Source of the DNA: Paratractidigestivibacter sp963591565
GTDB lineage: Bacteria; Actinomycetota; Coriobacteriia; Coriobacteriales; Atopobiaceae
Direction: 5' to 3'
Length of the DNA stretch: 21,312 bases
Assembly: GCA_963591565.1 (NCBI GenBank)
Contig: CAVAUD010000024.1
Location: 1-21,312, forward strand
The notes beneath the pieces are model-generated. The model saw only the letters and a list, made by a program, of their open reading frames with translations. It was not told the origin of the DNA and ran no database searches. Position 1 is the stretch's first letter; the number at the start of each line of letters is the position of its first letter. Both the position numbers and the translations under genes were made by a program. Below are positions 8,254-16,041 of the stretch, piece by piece.

Positions 8254-9008
8254 TCCTTTTTCCCGCAATTGACCTCATCGCGGGCCAGGTCGTGCGCCTG
8301 AAGCGCGGCGAGCGCTCCCAGATGGACGTCTACTCGACCGACCCGGCGGCCGTCGCCGCAGATTTCGCGGCCCGCGGCGCCCGCTGGATCCACGTCGTGG
8401 ACCTCTCGGCCACCTTTGAGGAGGACGAGAAGGCCTGCGCCGCCAACGCCCGGGCGATCAGCGAGATCTGCCGGGTCGAGGGCATCAAGGTCGACTGCGG
8501 CGGGGGAGTGCGCTCCCTGGCCGCCGTCTCGCGCCTGGCCGACCTCGGCGTCTCTCGCATCGCCATCGGCACCGCGCTGGTCAAGGACCCCGAGTTCGCG
8601 CGCCAGGCGGCCGCGGAGTTCGGCGAGCTTGTGGTGGCCGACGTCGCCGCCAAGGACGGCGTCGTCAAGGTCAACGGCTGGCGCGAGGCCGCGGGCGACC
8701 TCACGGTCGACGAGCTTCTCCCCACCTTGGCGGGGCTGGGCTACTCTCGCCTGGTCTTCACCGACATCGCGCGCGACGGCATGCAGACGGGCATCGATGT
8801 GGCCGCCTACCGCCGCGTGGCCGAGCTCTTCGGCGCGCCGGTCGTTGCCTCGGGCGGCATCGCCAGCCTCGACGACCTGCGCTCCCTTGCCGCCGCCGGC
8901 CCCGACGTGATCGAGGGCGCCATCACCGGCCGCGCCCTCTACGAGGGGAACTTCTCGCTTGAGGACGCCCTCGCCGCCGCAGCCGCCAGCCCCGCCCCGA
9001 CCGCCTAA
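8250..9008 (+). CDS. hisA: HisA, ProFAR isomerase
   Basis: A 252-residue (beta/alpha)8-barrel enzyme that isomerises ProFAR to PRFAR. MILFPAIDLIAGQVVRL at the N-terminus contains the catalytic aspartate (Asp8); the second half carries FTDIARDGMQTG with the other catalytic aspartate and a phosphate-binding ASGG segment. GGGVRS and GTALV are the paired first-half phosphate-binding elements. Many actinobacteria use a dual HisA/TrpF enzyme called PriA at this step. The sequence here reads more like a plain HisA, but I cannot exclude TrpF activity by eye. ATG 8250 overlaps the hisH stop; no strong ribosome binding site is seen (only GGCGG near 8239), so translation is probably coupled. The C-terminal end is Ala/Pro-rich. 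Confidence 0.94.
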   Translation: MILFPAIDLIAGQVVRLKRGERSQMDVYSTDPAAVAADFAARGARWIHVVDLSATFEEDEKACAANARAISEICRVEGIKVDCGGGVRSLAAVSRLADLGVSRIAIGTALVKDPEFARQAAAEFGELVVADVAAKDGVVKVNGWREAAGDLTVDELLPTLAGLGYSRLVFTDIARDGMQTGIDVAAYRRVAELFGAPVVASGGIASLDDLRSLAAAGPDVIEGAITGRALYEGNFSLEDALAAAAASPAPTA

Positions 9009-9024
9009 GCCAGAAAGGACACGC

Positions 9025-9792
<768 letters not shown>

Positions 9793-9803
9793 GGAGGCAG
9801 CGC

Positions 9804-10178
9804 ATGTCCCAAGACGACTTCAACTACGCTGGCGAGAAGCCCACGGCCGTCGCGCTGGCCGACCTCGAGCCCCGCTTCGACGCCCAGGGCCTCATCCCCT
9901 GCGTCGTGCAGCAGGAGGGCACGGGCGAGGTCCTGATGGTCGCGTGGATGAACCGCGAGTCGCTGGAGCTCACCGTCAAGACCGGCACCACGTGGTTCTG
10001 GAGCCGCAGCCGCCAGGAGCTCTGGAACAAGGGCGCCACCAGCGGCAACATGCAGCAGGTCAAGCGCCTGCTCGTCGACTGCGACGCCGACACCTTGGTC
10101 TGCGTCGTCGACTCTCCGGGGCCCGCCTGCCACACCGGGCACCGTAGCTGCTTTTACCGCGAGGTTCTTCTCGGCTAA
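9804..10178 (+). CDS. hisI: HisI, phosphoribosyl-AMP cyclohydrolase
   Basis: A 124-residue zinc-dependent enzyme that opens the purine ring of phosphoribosyl-AMP, the third step of the pathway. The signature WSRSRQELWNKGATSGNMQ is followed by the metal-binding DCDADTL segment and GPACHTGHRSCFY with its conserved cysteines and histidines. It is monofunctional; the HisE step is a separate gene 63 bases downstream. ATG 9804 has AGGGAGG (9791-9797) as ribosome binding site, directly after the hisF stop. Confidence 0.97.
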   Translation: MSQDDFNYAGEKPTAVALADLEPRFDAQGLIPCVVQQEGTGEVLMVAWMNRESLELTVKTGTTWFWSRSRQELWNKGATSGNMQQVKRLLVDCDADTLVCVVDSPGPACHTGHRSCFYREVLLG

Positions 10179-10194
10179 GACTAAGACACGCGCT

Positions 10195-10222
10195 GCGGCG
10201 GGCCGGTCCACGGCGCCGCCGC
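10195..10222 (+). other. GC-rich hairpin between hisI and hisE
   Basis: GCGGCGG (10195-10201) and CCGCCGC (10216-10222) form a perfect 7-bp stem with a 14-nt loop, in the largest gap (63 bases) inside the his operon. The following bases are CTTACCTTAAGGAG, so there is no U-tract and termination is unlikely. It may be an RNA stability or processing element, or chance pairing in GC-rich DNA. Confidence 0.35.
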
Positions 10223-10241
10223 CTTACCTTAAGGAGACACG

Positions 10242-10559
10242 ATGGGTGTACGCACCGCAAACGTCCAGGACGCCGATCTGGGCCAGGTCCTCTACGGCCT
10301 GGGCGAGGTCATCCACGGCCGCCGAGAGTCCTCGCCGGAGGAGTCCTACACGGCCAAGCTTTTGCAGGGCGAGGAGGACGAGCTTCTCAAGAAGATCGCC
10401 GAGGAGGCCAGCGAGGTCATCATGGCCTGCAAGGACCGCGACCACGACCACATCCGCTACGAGGCGGGCGACCTGGTCTACCACCTCATGGTCACCCTCG
10501 AGCGCTACGGCGTCACCTTGGACGAGCTGGCCGGCGAGCTCGACGCCCGCCGCAAGTAG
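10242..10559 (+). CDS. hisE: HisE, phosphoribosyl-ATP pyrophosphatase
   Basis: A 105-residue MazG-like all-alpha pyrophosphohydrolase that converts phosphoribosyl-ATP to phosphoribosyl-AMP, the second step of the pathway. SYTAKLL, then KKIAEEASEVIMA and the metal-binding YEAGDLVYHLMV are the typical HisE sequence, with the acidic E..E and E..D ligands present. ATG 10242 follows AAGGAG (10231-10236) at five bases. It is the last recognisable his gene; the next gene has its own promoter-like sequence. Confidence 0.96.
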   Translation: MGVRTANVQDADLGQVLYGLGEVIHGRRESSPEESYTAKLLQGEEDELLKKIAEEASEVIMACKDRDHDHIRYEAGDLVYHLMVTLERYGVTLDELAGELDARRK

Positions 10560-10581
10560 GCGCGCCGCCCGCCCTGCTCTT

Positions 10582-10612
10582 TTGGTGTAAGCCCGCCCGC
10601 CCGCGCTATAGT
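10582..10612 (+). promoter_or_regulatory. Likely promoter of the ATP-grasp gene
   Basis: TATAGT (10607-10612) is a good -10 box, preceded at 19 bases by TTGGTG (10582-10587) as a possible -35. The start codon at 10668 is 56 bases downstream. The -10 context GCTATAGT resembles GCTATACT before the Gfo gene and before rapZ in this window, which supports its being a genuine housekeeping promoter. Confidence 0.5.
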
Positions 10613-10667
10613 GGGCAGTGTTTTGAACCGCAAACGCAACGCTTACGCCCAGACGAGAAGGCACACG

Positions 10668-11930
10668 ATGGCATCCAGACCAACCGACATCACCCCCGAG
10701 CAGCTCCCCGGCCGCCTGCAGCCCGTTATCCTGGGCGCGGACTACTCGGCCTACGCCTATACCCGCGCCTTTAGGGAGGCATACGGCGCCAAGCCCATCA
10801 TCATGGGCAGCGACGACATCAAGTCGATCTCGCGCACGCGCTTCGCCGAGTACCGCCACATCCCGGGCATGGACTCCGAGGACATGCTCATGGAGATCCT
10901 GCCCAAGCTGGGCGAGGAGCTCTGCGCGGCCGGCAAGGTGCCGTTTTTGGCCACCTGCGGCGATTTCTACGCGCGCATCGTCTCTTCCCACAAGGCCGAG
11001 CTCGAGCAGTGGTTCTACACGCCTGTCGTCGACTTCGACGTCCTCGATTTCGTCTCGCAGAAGAAGAACTTCTACGATACCTGCGAGAAGATCGGCCTGG
11101 ACTACCCCAAGACGCGCTTCCTCGACTGCTCCGTGACCGGGCAGGCCGCGGACGACGAGGGCTTCCGCTACCCGCTGGTGGCAAAGCCGTCCAACTCCGC
11201 CGCCTGGCACTACGTCGAGTTCGAGGGCAAGAAGAAGGTCTTCCTCATCAAGGACCGCGCCGAGCTCGATTACGTCTACGGCGAGCTGCAGAAATCCTGC
11301 TACAACGAGTCGCTCATCATCCAGGAGTACATCGGCGGCGGAGATGACAACCTTCACGTGGTCTACGCCTATGCCGATAAGGACTCCAACCCGGTCTTCA
11401 CCGTCTGCGGCCACGTGGGCCTCGAGGACCACATGCCCGGCGCCATCGGCAACGCCGTGATCATCGCCGGCGAGGAGAACCCCGAGCTGGCGCAGGCCGC
11501 CGCCCGCTTCATGAAGGAGGTCGGCTACCGCGGCATGGGCACCTTCGACGTCAAGCGCGACCCGGCCGACGGCTCCTATCGCTTCCTCGAGATGAACACC
11601 CGCCCGGGCCGCAGCTCCTGGATCGTCCTTCTCGCCGGCATCAACTTCGCGCGCATGCAGGTAGAGCAGGTCGTCTGCGGGATTGAGCCCGTGCCCGTCA
11701 AGCCCGCCACCGACTGGACCTACGCGGCCGTGCCCGTCAAGGTCGCCGAGCGCTACATGCCCGAGGGCGCCTTCAAGCAGCAGGTCCTGGCCGCCTACAA
11801 GGCCAAGAAGACGAGCTTTGCCCTCGACATCCCCGACGACGACCCCCTGCAGCGCCTCTGGGCCTGGGTCCACTTCTACCACCAGGTCAAGAAGTACGAG
11901 AAGTTCTTCCCCCAGGGCGAGGGCATCTAG
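10668..11930 (+). CDS. ATP-grasp carboxylate-amine ligase family protein, substrate unknown
   Basis: A 420-residue ATP-grasp protein. Such enzymes activate a carboxylate with ATP as an acyl phosphate and join it to an amine. The N-terminal pre-ATP-grasp fold begins VILGADYSAYAYTRAF (20-35). The ATP-grasp core shows YPLVAKPSNS (168-177) with the nucleotide-binding lysine, IIQEYIGGGDDNLH (217-230), and MGTFDVKRD then RFLEMNTRPGRSS (305-317), where Glu308 and Asn310 would bind magnesium. The overall pattern resembles the D-aspartate ligase-like ATP-grasp group (COG3919 type), some of which build peptidoglycan interpeptide bridges. Bridge synthesis is therefore a candidate role, not a demonstrated one. 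ATG 10668 follows GAGAAGG (10655-10661); an upstream in-frame GTG at 10611 overlaps the promoter and is rejected. No his-pathway role is apparent. Confidence 0.88.
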   Translation: MASRPTDITPEQLPGRLQPVILGADYSAYAYTRAFREAYGAKPIIMGSDDIKSISRTRFAEYRHIPGMDSEDMLMEILPKLGEELCAAGKVPFLATCGDFYARIVSSHKAELEQWFYTPVVDFDVLDFVSQKKNFYDTCEKIGLDYPKTRFLDCSVTGQAADDEGFRYPLVAKPSNSAAWHYVEFEGKKKVFLIKDRAELDYVYGELQKSCYNESLIIQEYIGGGDDNLHVVYAYADKDSNPVFTVCGHVGLEDHMPGAIGNAVIIAGEENPELAQAAARFMKEVGYRGMGTFDVKRDPADGSYRFLEMNTRPGRSSWIVLLAGINFARMQVEQVVCGIEPVPVKPATDWTYAAVPVKVAERYMPEGAFKQQVLAAYKAKKTSFALDIPDDDPLQRLWAWVHFYHQVKKYEKFFPQGEGI

Positions 11931-11972
11931 CGCCCGCCCCGGGGCGACGCGCCGGCATCGAGGAAAACCAAG

Positions 11973-13925
11973 GTGGACGAGAAGAGCCAAAGACAGGCGG
12001 CGGCCGAGCACACCCACAGCCACGGCCCGGGAAACCTGCCGTCGCTTGCCGAGCAGGTGGCGCAGGTCCCCACAGACCCCGGCTGCTACCTGTGGAAAGA
12101 CGAGAACGGCAAGGTCATCTACGTCGGCAAGGCCAAGAACCTGCGCGCCCGCCTCAAGCAGTACGTCACCTTGACGGACGACCGCGAGAAGATTCCCCTG
12201 ATGATGCAGGTCGTCGCGAGCTTCGACTACGTGGTCGTGGGCTCCGAGCACGAGGCCCTGGTCCTCGAGCGCAACCTCATCGCCCAGTACCACCCCTACT
12301 TCAACGTCGACTTCAAGGACGACAAGTCCTACCCCTACATCGCGATCACCGAGTCCGACGTCTTCCCCGCGATCAAGTACACGCGCGAGAAGCACAAGAA
12401 GGGCACCCGCTACTTTGGCCCCTACACCGACGCCAAGGCCGCCCGCCAGACCATCGACACCCTGCGCAAGGTGGTGCCGATCTGCGTGGCGACCTGCGCC
12501 GAGTGGAAGCGTGCCCGTCGCCTATTGGAGAAGGAGCCCGACCAGGCGGCCGTCGCCAACATGATGCTCGCCAAGAAGTGCCGCCCCTGCTTCGACTACC
12601 ACGTGGGCCGCGGCCCCGGCGTCTGCTGCGGCGCCGTCGACACCGTCGAGTACGCCTCCCACGTCGCCCAGGTCGAGAAGTTCCTGCAGGGCCACCGCTC
12701 GCAGATCGTCGACGAGCTCACCGAGCAGATGCGCGAGGCCGCCGCCGACCTCGATTTCGAGAAGGCCGGCCGCCTCAAGAACCGCCTGACCAGCCTAAAC
12801 GCCCTCGATGTTCGCCAGCAGGTGGTCCTGTCCGGCAGCGTGTCGATCGACCTTATCGGCATCTACCGCGAGGAGACGATCAGCTGCGCCTGCGTCTTCG
12901 TCGTGCGCGAGGGCCGCACCGTCCGTTCCGTCGAGTTCATCCTGGACAAGGGCCTCGACGTCGCCGAGGACGAGCTGGTGGGCGGCTTCCTCAAGCGCTA
13001 CTACGACGAGACGGCCGACATCCCCTCTCAGGTCGAGCTCACCTGCGAGGTGCCGGACGCCGAGGTCGTCTCGGCCTGGCTGGCGGAGAAGTCCGGGCAC
13101 GCCGTCGACCTGCACTGCCCGCAGCGGGGGCAGCGCAAGCACCTTCTCGACACCGCCTCGCAAAACGCCAAGCACGCCCTCATGCGCTACATGGTGCGCA
13201 CGGGCTACGCCGACGACCGCACCAACCAGGCCTTGCTGCAGCTCGAGAGCGCCCTGGCCCTGGACGCGCCGCCGATGCGCATCGAGTGCTTCGACATCTC
13301 GACCCTGCACGGCCGCTTCACGGTGGCCTCGATGGTCGTCTTCACCAACGGCCGTCCCGACAAGTCGCAGTACCGCCGCTTCAAGATCCGCGCCGAGCTC
13401 GACGAGGCCAACGACTTCGTGAGCATGTCCGAGGTCCTGGGCCGACGCTACGCGCCTGAGCGCATGGCCGACGAGCGCTTTGGCAGCCGTCCCGACCTTC
13501 TCGTCGTCGACGGCGGAAAGCCGCAGCTCACGGCCGCCATCAACCAGCTGGCCGAGCTGGGCCTCGACATCCCGGTCTGCGGCCTTGCCAAGTCCGACGA
13601 GGAGGTCTTTGTCCCCTGGGACGAGACGCCCGTCGTGTTGCCGTCCGGCTCGCCGTCGCTCTATCTCATCAAGCAGGTCCGCGACGAGTCGCACCGCTTC
13701 GCCATCACCTTCCACCGCGAGCTGCGCGACAAGGCGATGACGGTCAGCATCTTGGACGAGATACCCGGCGTGGGCCCCAAGCGCAAGCGGGCGCTCACGA
13801 AGGCCTTCGGCTCGTTTAAGCGCCTGCGCGAGGCCTCGGAGGAGGAAATCGCGGCCGTCGACGGCATCTCGGATGCCTTGGCGCACGAGATATACGACAC
13901 GCTGCGCGATTTTGAAAGAAATTGA
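11973..13925 (+). CDS. uvrC: UvrC, excinuclease ABC subunit C
   Basis: A 650-residue nuclease that cuts on both sides of a lesion in nucleotide excision repair. Domain order: a polar N-terminal extension rich in His/Gln (1-25); GIY-YIG nuclease (about 33-115, GCYLW and IYVGKAKNLRARL); a cysteine region (171-220); the UVR motif that contacts UvrB (about 244-275, DFEKAGRLKNRL); the RNase H-like nuclease with Asp441 (CFDIS), Asp513 (VVDGGK) and His574 (DESHRF); and tandem helix-hairpin-helix motifs (about 595-645, IPGVGPKRKRAL). Start is GTG 11973 with GAGG at 11960-11963. The cysteine region differs from the usual C-x11-C-x7-C-x3-C pattern. The stop codon overlaps the -35 box of the next promoter. 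Confidence 0.97.
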   Translation: MDEKSQRQAAAEHTHSHGPGNLPSLAEQVAQVPTDPGCYLWKDENGKVIYVGKAKNLRARLKQYVTLTDDREKIPLMMQVVASFDYVVVGSEHEALVLERNLIAQYHPYFNVDFKDDKSYPYIAITESDVFPAIKYTREKHKKGTRYFGPYTDAKAARQTIDTLRKVVPICVATCAEWKRARRLLEKEPDQAAVANMMLAKKCRPCFDYHVGRGPGVCCGAVDTVEYASHVAQVEKFLQGHRSQIVDELTEQMREAAADLDFEKAGRLKNRLTSLNALDVRQQVVLSGSVSIDLIGIYREETISCACVFVVREGRTVRSVEFILDKGLDVAEDELVGGFLKRYYDETADIPSQVELTCEVPDAEVVSAWLAEKSGHAVDLHCPQRGQRKHLLDTASQNAKHALMRYMVRTGYADDRTNQALLQLESALALDAPPMRIECFDISTLHGRFTVASMVVFTNGRPDKSQYRRFKIRAELDEANDFVSMSEVLGRRYAPERMADERFGSRPDLLVVDGGKPQLTAAINQLAELGLDIPVCGLAKSDEEVFVPWDETPVVLPSGSPSLYLIKQVRDESHRFAITFHRELRDKAMTVSILDEIPGVGPKRKRALTKAFGSFKRLREASEEEIAAVDGISDALAHEIYDTLRDFERN

Positions 13926-13952
13926 CAGAATTCTCGCGTAGTTGGCTATACT
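13922..13952 (+). promoter_or_regulatory. Promoter of the Gfo/DeoR unit
   Basis: A perfect -35 TTGACA (13922-13927) and a -10 TATACT (13947-13952) with a 19-base spacer, longer than the ideal 17. The -35 box contains the uvrC stop codon TGA (13923-13925). The expected transcription start, around 13959, is about 34 bases before the start codon of the oxidoreductase gene. Confidence 0.7.
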
Positions 13953-13980
13953 TGCGTGTAGGAGCAGTCCCCACACGCAA
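13952..13980 (+). promoter_or_regulatory. Inverted repeat at the transcription start of the Gfo gene (operator or RBS hairpin)
   Basis: TTGCGTGT (13952-13959) and ACACGCAA (13973-13980) form a perfect 8-bp inverted repeat; GG (13961-13962) and CC (13971-13972) can extend the stem past a one-base bulge. The left arm covers the end of the -10 box and the likely +1; the right arm runs into the AAAGGAG ribosome binding site (13979-13985). It could be a repressor operator or an RNA hairpin that limits translation. Confidence 0.5.
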
Positions 13981-13992
13981 AGGAGCCCTCTG

Positions 13993-15069
13993 ATGAGCGA
14001 GACCGCAAAGCCGCTGGATGCCGAGGCCGCCGCAAAGGCCGCGTTCGCCGCCGCCCAGGACAAGGCATTCCCCACCGATATCTTCACCGCGCCCCAGCTC
14101 AAGTGGGCCGTCGTCGGCTGCGGCGTCATCGCCAACCAGATGGCCGAGTCGCTGGCCCTGGCCGGCCGCACCCTCTACGGCGTGCAGAACCGCACCGCCG
14201 AGAAGGCCCAGGCCTTTGCCGAGAAGTTCGGCGTCGAGAAGGTCTTCTCCACCTTCGAGGAGCTCTGCGCGGACCCGGCCGTCGACGCCGTTTACATCAC
14301 GACCCCGCACAACACGCACATCACCTACCTGCGCGGTGCCCTGGCCGCGGGCAAGCATGTCCTGTGCGAGAAGTCCATCACCTTGAACTCCGCCGAGCTC
14401 GACGAGGCCCGCCAGATCGCCGCGGCCAACAACGTCGTCCTCATGGACGCCACGACCATCCTGCACATGCCCCTCTACCAGGCCCTTCTCGCCCGCGCAA
14501 AGGCGGGGGAGTTCGGCCGCATGAACCTCGCGCAGGTGAACTTCGGCAGCTTCAAGCCCTACGACGTCAAGACCCGCTTCTACAACCGCGGCCTTGCCGG
14601 CGGCGCCATCCTGGACATCGGCGTCTACGCGCTTTCGATCATGCGCCTGTTCATGGACGAGGCCCCGCAAGACGTCATGTGCCTGGGCAACCTTTGCGAG
14701 ACCGGCGTCGACATCTCGAGCGGCATCATCTGCAAGAACGCCGCGGGACAGCTGGGCGTGATCAGCCTCACCATGCATTCCAAGCAGCCCAAACGCGCCG
14801 TCGTGAGCTTCGACGACTGCTACATCGAGGTCGACCAGTACCCCCGCGCCGACAAGGCGACCATCACCTGGACCGCCGACGGCCGCACCGAGGAGGTGAG
14901 CGCCGGCGAGGAGGCCTATGCCCTGTGCTACGAGATGGCCGACCTCGAGCGCGCCGTCGCCGGTGATGCCGCCGCGGCCTCCCTCATCGACTACGCCGGC
15001 GACGTCATGCAGATCATGACCCGCGTCCGCGCCGACCTGGGCGTCGTTTACCCCGAAGAGGAGAAGTAA
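13993..15069 (+). CDS. Gfo/Idh/MocA-family NAD(P)-dependent oxidoreductase
   Basis: A 358-residue cytoplasmic dehydrogenase of a family acting on sugars, inositols and related polyols. The Rossmann fold starts after an unusual leader of about 36 residues: WAVVGCGVIANQMAESL with the nucleotide-binding GCGVIA (42-47). HVLCEKSIT (122-130) holds the catalytic-type lysine (Lys127; EKS instead of the commoner EKP), and GGAILDIGVYALS (203-215) matches the C-terminal substrate domain in the subgroup with Tyr where many members have His. ATG 13993 follows AAAGGAG (13979-13985) at seven bases. The DeoR gene starts three bases after its stop, so the two are one operon. The substrate cannot be read from the sequence; the fructose genes nearby suggest sugar metabolism. 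Confidence 0.88.
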   Translation: MSETAKPLDAEAAAKAAFAAAQDKAFPTDIFTAPQLKWAVVGCGVIANQMAESLALAGRTLYGVQNRTAEKAQAFAEKFGVEKVFSTFEELCADPAVDAVYITTPHNTHITYLRGALAAGKHVLCEKSITLNSAELDEARQIAAANNVVLMDATTILHMPLYQALLARAKAGEFGRMNLAQVNFGSFKPYDVKTRFYNRGLAGGAILDIGVYALSIMRLFMDEAPQDVMCLGNLCETGVDISSGIICKNAAGQLGVISLTMHSKQPKRAVVSFDDCYIEVDQYPRADKATITWTADGRTEEVSAGEEAYALCYEMADLERAVAGDAAAASLIDYAGDVMQIMTRVRADLGVVYPEEEK

Positions 15070-15072
15070 GCC

Positions 15073-15822
15073 GTGCTCGCCGATAAACGCCATTCCCAGA
15101 TCCTGGAGATCGTCGCCCGCGAGGGCTCGGCCACCGTGGTCGACTTGGCCGAGAAGCTCAATATCTCCGAGTCCACGATCCGTCGCGACCTCGAGAAGCT
15201 CGACGAGGCCGGCCGCCTTTCCAAGGTGCACGGCGGGGCGGTCGCCCTCGACTCCGAGGGCGTCACCCGCGACATCCCCGTGGCCGAGCGCACCGGCCAG
15301 CACGCGGACGAGAAGCGTGTCATCGCCGAGCGCGCCGCCGAGCTCGTGAGCCCCAACGACTTTGTCTTCTTGGACGCCGGCTCCACCATCGACGCCCTGA
15401 TAGACGCCCTAACCGAGAAGCGCGCGACCTACGCCACCAACTGCGTGAGCCACGCGTTGAAGCTCGCGTCGAAGGGCTTCGAGGTGCTCGTCCTGGGCGG
15501 CAGCCTCAAGGACGCGACCGAGGCCCTCGTGGGCCCCGACGCCAACGCGGCCATCGCGCGCTACCACTTCACCCTGGGCTTCTGGGGCACCAACGGCGTC
15601 ACCGTGAAGGACGGCTTCACCACGCCCGACATCTACGAGGCCGAGGTCAAGCGCCTGGCCATGGCCCAGACGATCCATCGCTTCGTCCTGTGCGACGCGA
15701 GCAAGATGGGGCGCACGAGCCTCGTCACCTTTGGCGCGATGGAGGACGCCGTCATCGTCACGAGCGCGCTTCCCGAGGGCAGCGAGTTCGCGGGCCTCGA
15801 CAACGTCGAGGTCGTGGGGTAG
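15073..15822 (+). CDS. DeoR-family transcriptional regulator (likely fructose operon repressor)
   Basis: A 249-residue DNA-binding regulator. The N-terminal winged helix (about 4-60) has the DeoR signature: RHSQILEIVAREGSATVVDL, then ISESTIRRDLEKLDEAGRLSKVHGGAV. The C-terminal phosphosugar sensor domain shows LDAGSTIDAL, TNCVSHAL, VLGGSLK and DASKMGRTS. Members next to fruK-fruA usually repress those genes and release DNA when fructose-1-phosphate or a related sugar phosphate binds, so FruR-like function is a good inference from context. Start is GTG 15073 with GAGGAG (15058-15063). The gene ends 219 bases before fruK, and that gap contains repeated half-sites that could be its operators. Confidence 0.92.
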   Translation: MLADKRHSQILEIVAREGSATVVDLAEKLNISESTIRRDLEKLDEAGRLSKVHGGAVALDSEGVTRDIPVAERTGQHADEKRVIAERAAELVSPNDFVFLDAGSTIDALIDALTEKRATYATNCVSHALKLASKGFEVLVLGGSLKDATEALVGPDANAAIARYHFTLGFWGTNGVTVKDGFTTPDIYEAEVKRLAMAQTIHRFVLCDASKMGRTSLVTFGAMEDAVIVTSALPEGSEFAGLDNVEVVG

Positions 15823-15907
15823 GGGAGACGCCCGCGCGACGGGGGTACTCGCCGGCCTGCCCTGAATCGCCCGCGGGTCCGCCTGCCGCGCCCTTCTCGC
15901 CGAGAAA

Positions 15908-16016
15908 TGCTCGTTTCTCTCCGCATTTGAGCAAAATCTTCCAAATTGCGTGAAAGAAATTGCTCAAATCACTTCACAAGCTTTCAAAAACGTGCAATAC
16001 TATCCACCAACGAGCA
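15908..16016 (+). promoter_or_regulatory. Cluster of TGCTC/GAGCA half-sites, candidate operators of the DeoR regulator
   Basis: Four half-sites of the same 5-bp word occur in the fruK upstream region: TGCTC (15908-15912), GAGCA (15929-15933), TGCTC (15961-15965) and GAGCA (16012-16016). The middle two sit in a perfect 10-bp inverted repeat, ATTTGAGCAA (15925-15934) and TTGCTCAAAT (15960-15969), directly upstream of the -35 box. The last lies just downstream of the likely transcription start. Flanking sites on both sides of a promoter are typical of DeoR-type repression by looping. This A/T-rich stretch stands out from the GC-rich surroundings. Confidence 0.5.
15973..16001 (+). promoter_or_regulatory. 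Promoter of the fruK-fruA operon
   Basis: TTCACA (15973-15978, five of six bases match TTGACA) and AATACT (15996-16001) are separated by an ideal 17-base spacer. A TACTAT at 15998 is an alternative -10. The start codon of fruK at 16042 is about 35 bases beyond the expected +1. The promoter lies between the candidate operator half-sites. Confidence 0.6.
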
Positions 16017-16041
16017 AATCCCGTCAAAAGTGGAGGTTCGC

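Noticed and set aside
11935..11946. Perfect 12-bp palindrome CGCCCCGGGGCG between the ATP-grasp gene and uvrC
   Set aside because: All-GC palindromes of this size are easily formed by chance in this composition, it has no loop or U-tract, and it is not positioned on a promoter.
10224..12395. Minus-strand open frame of more than 700 codons opposite hisE, the ATP-grasp gene and uvrC
   Set aside because: It spans three genes and their promoter, has Val/Asp/Leu/Gly-biased composition and no motif. The sense-strand genes explain the open frame.
15946..16041. In-frame N-terminal extension of FruK
   Set aside because: It runs through the promoter and leader, lacks family similarity, and ATG 16042 has a strong ribosome binding site and the conserved FruK N-terminus.
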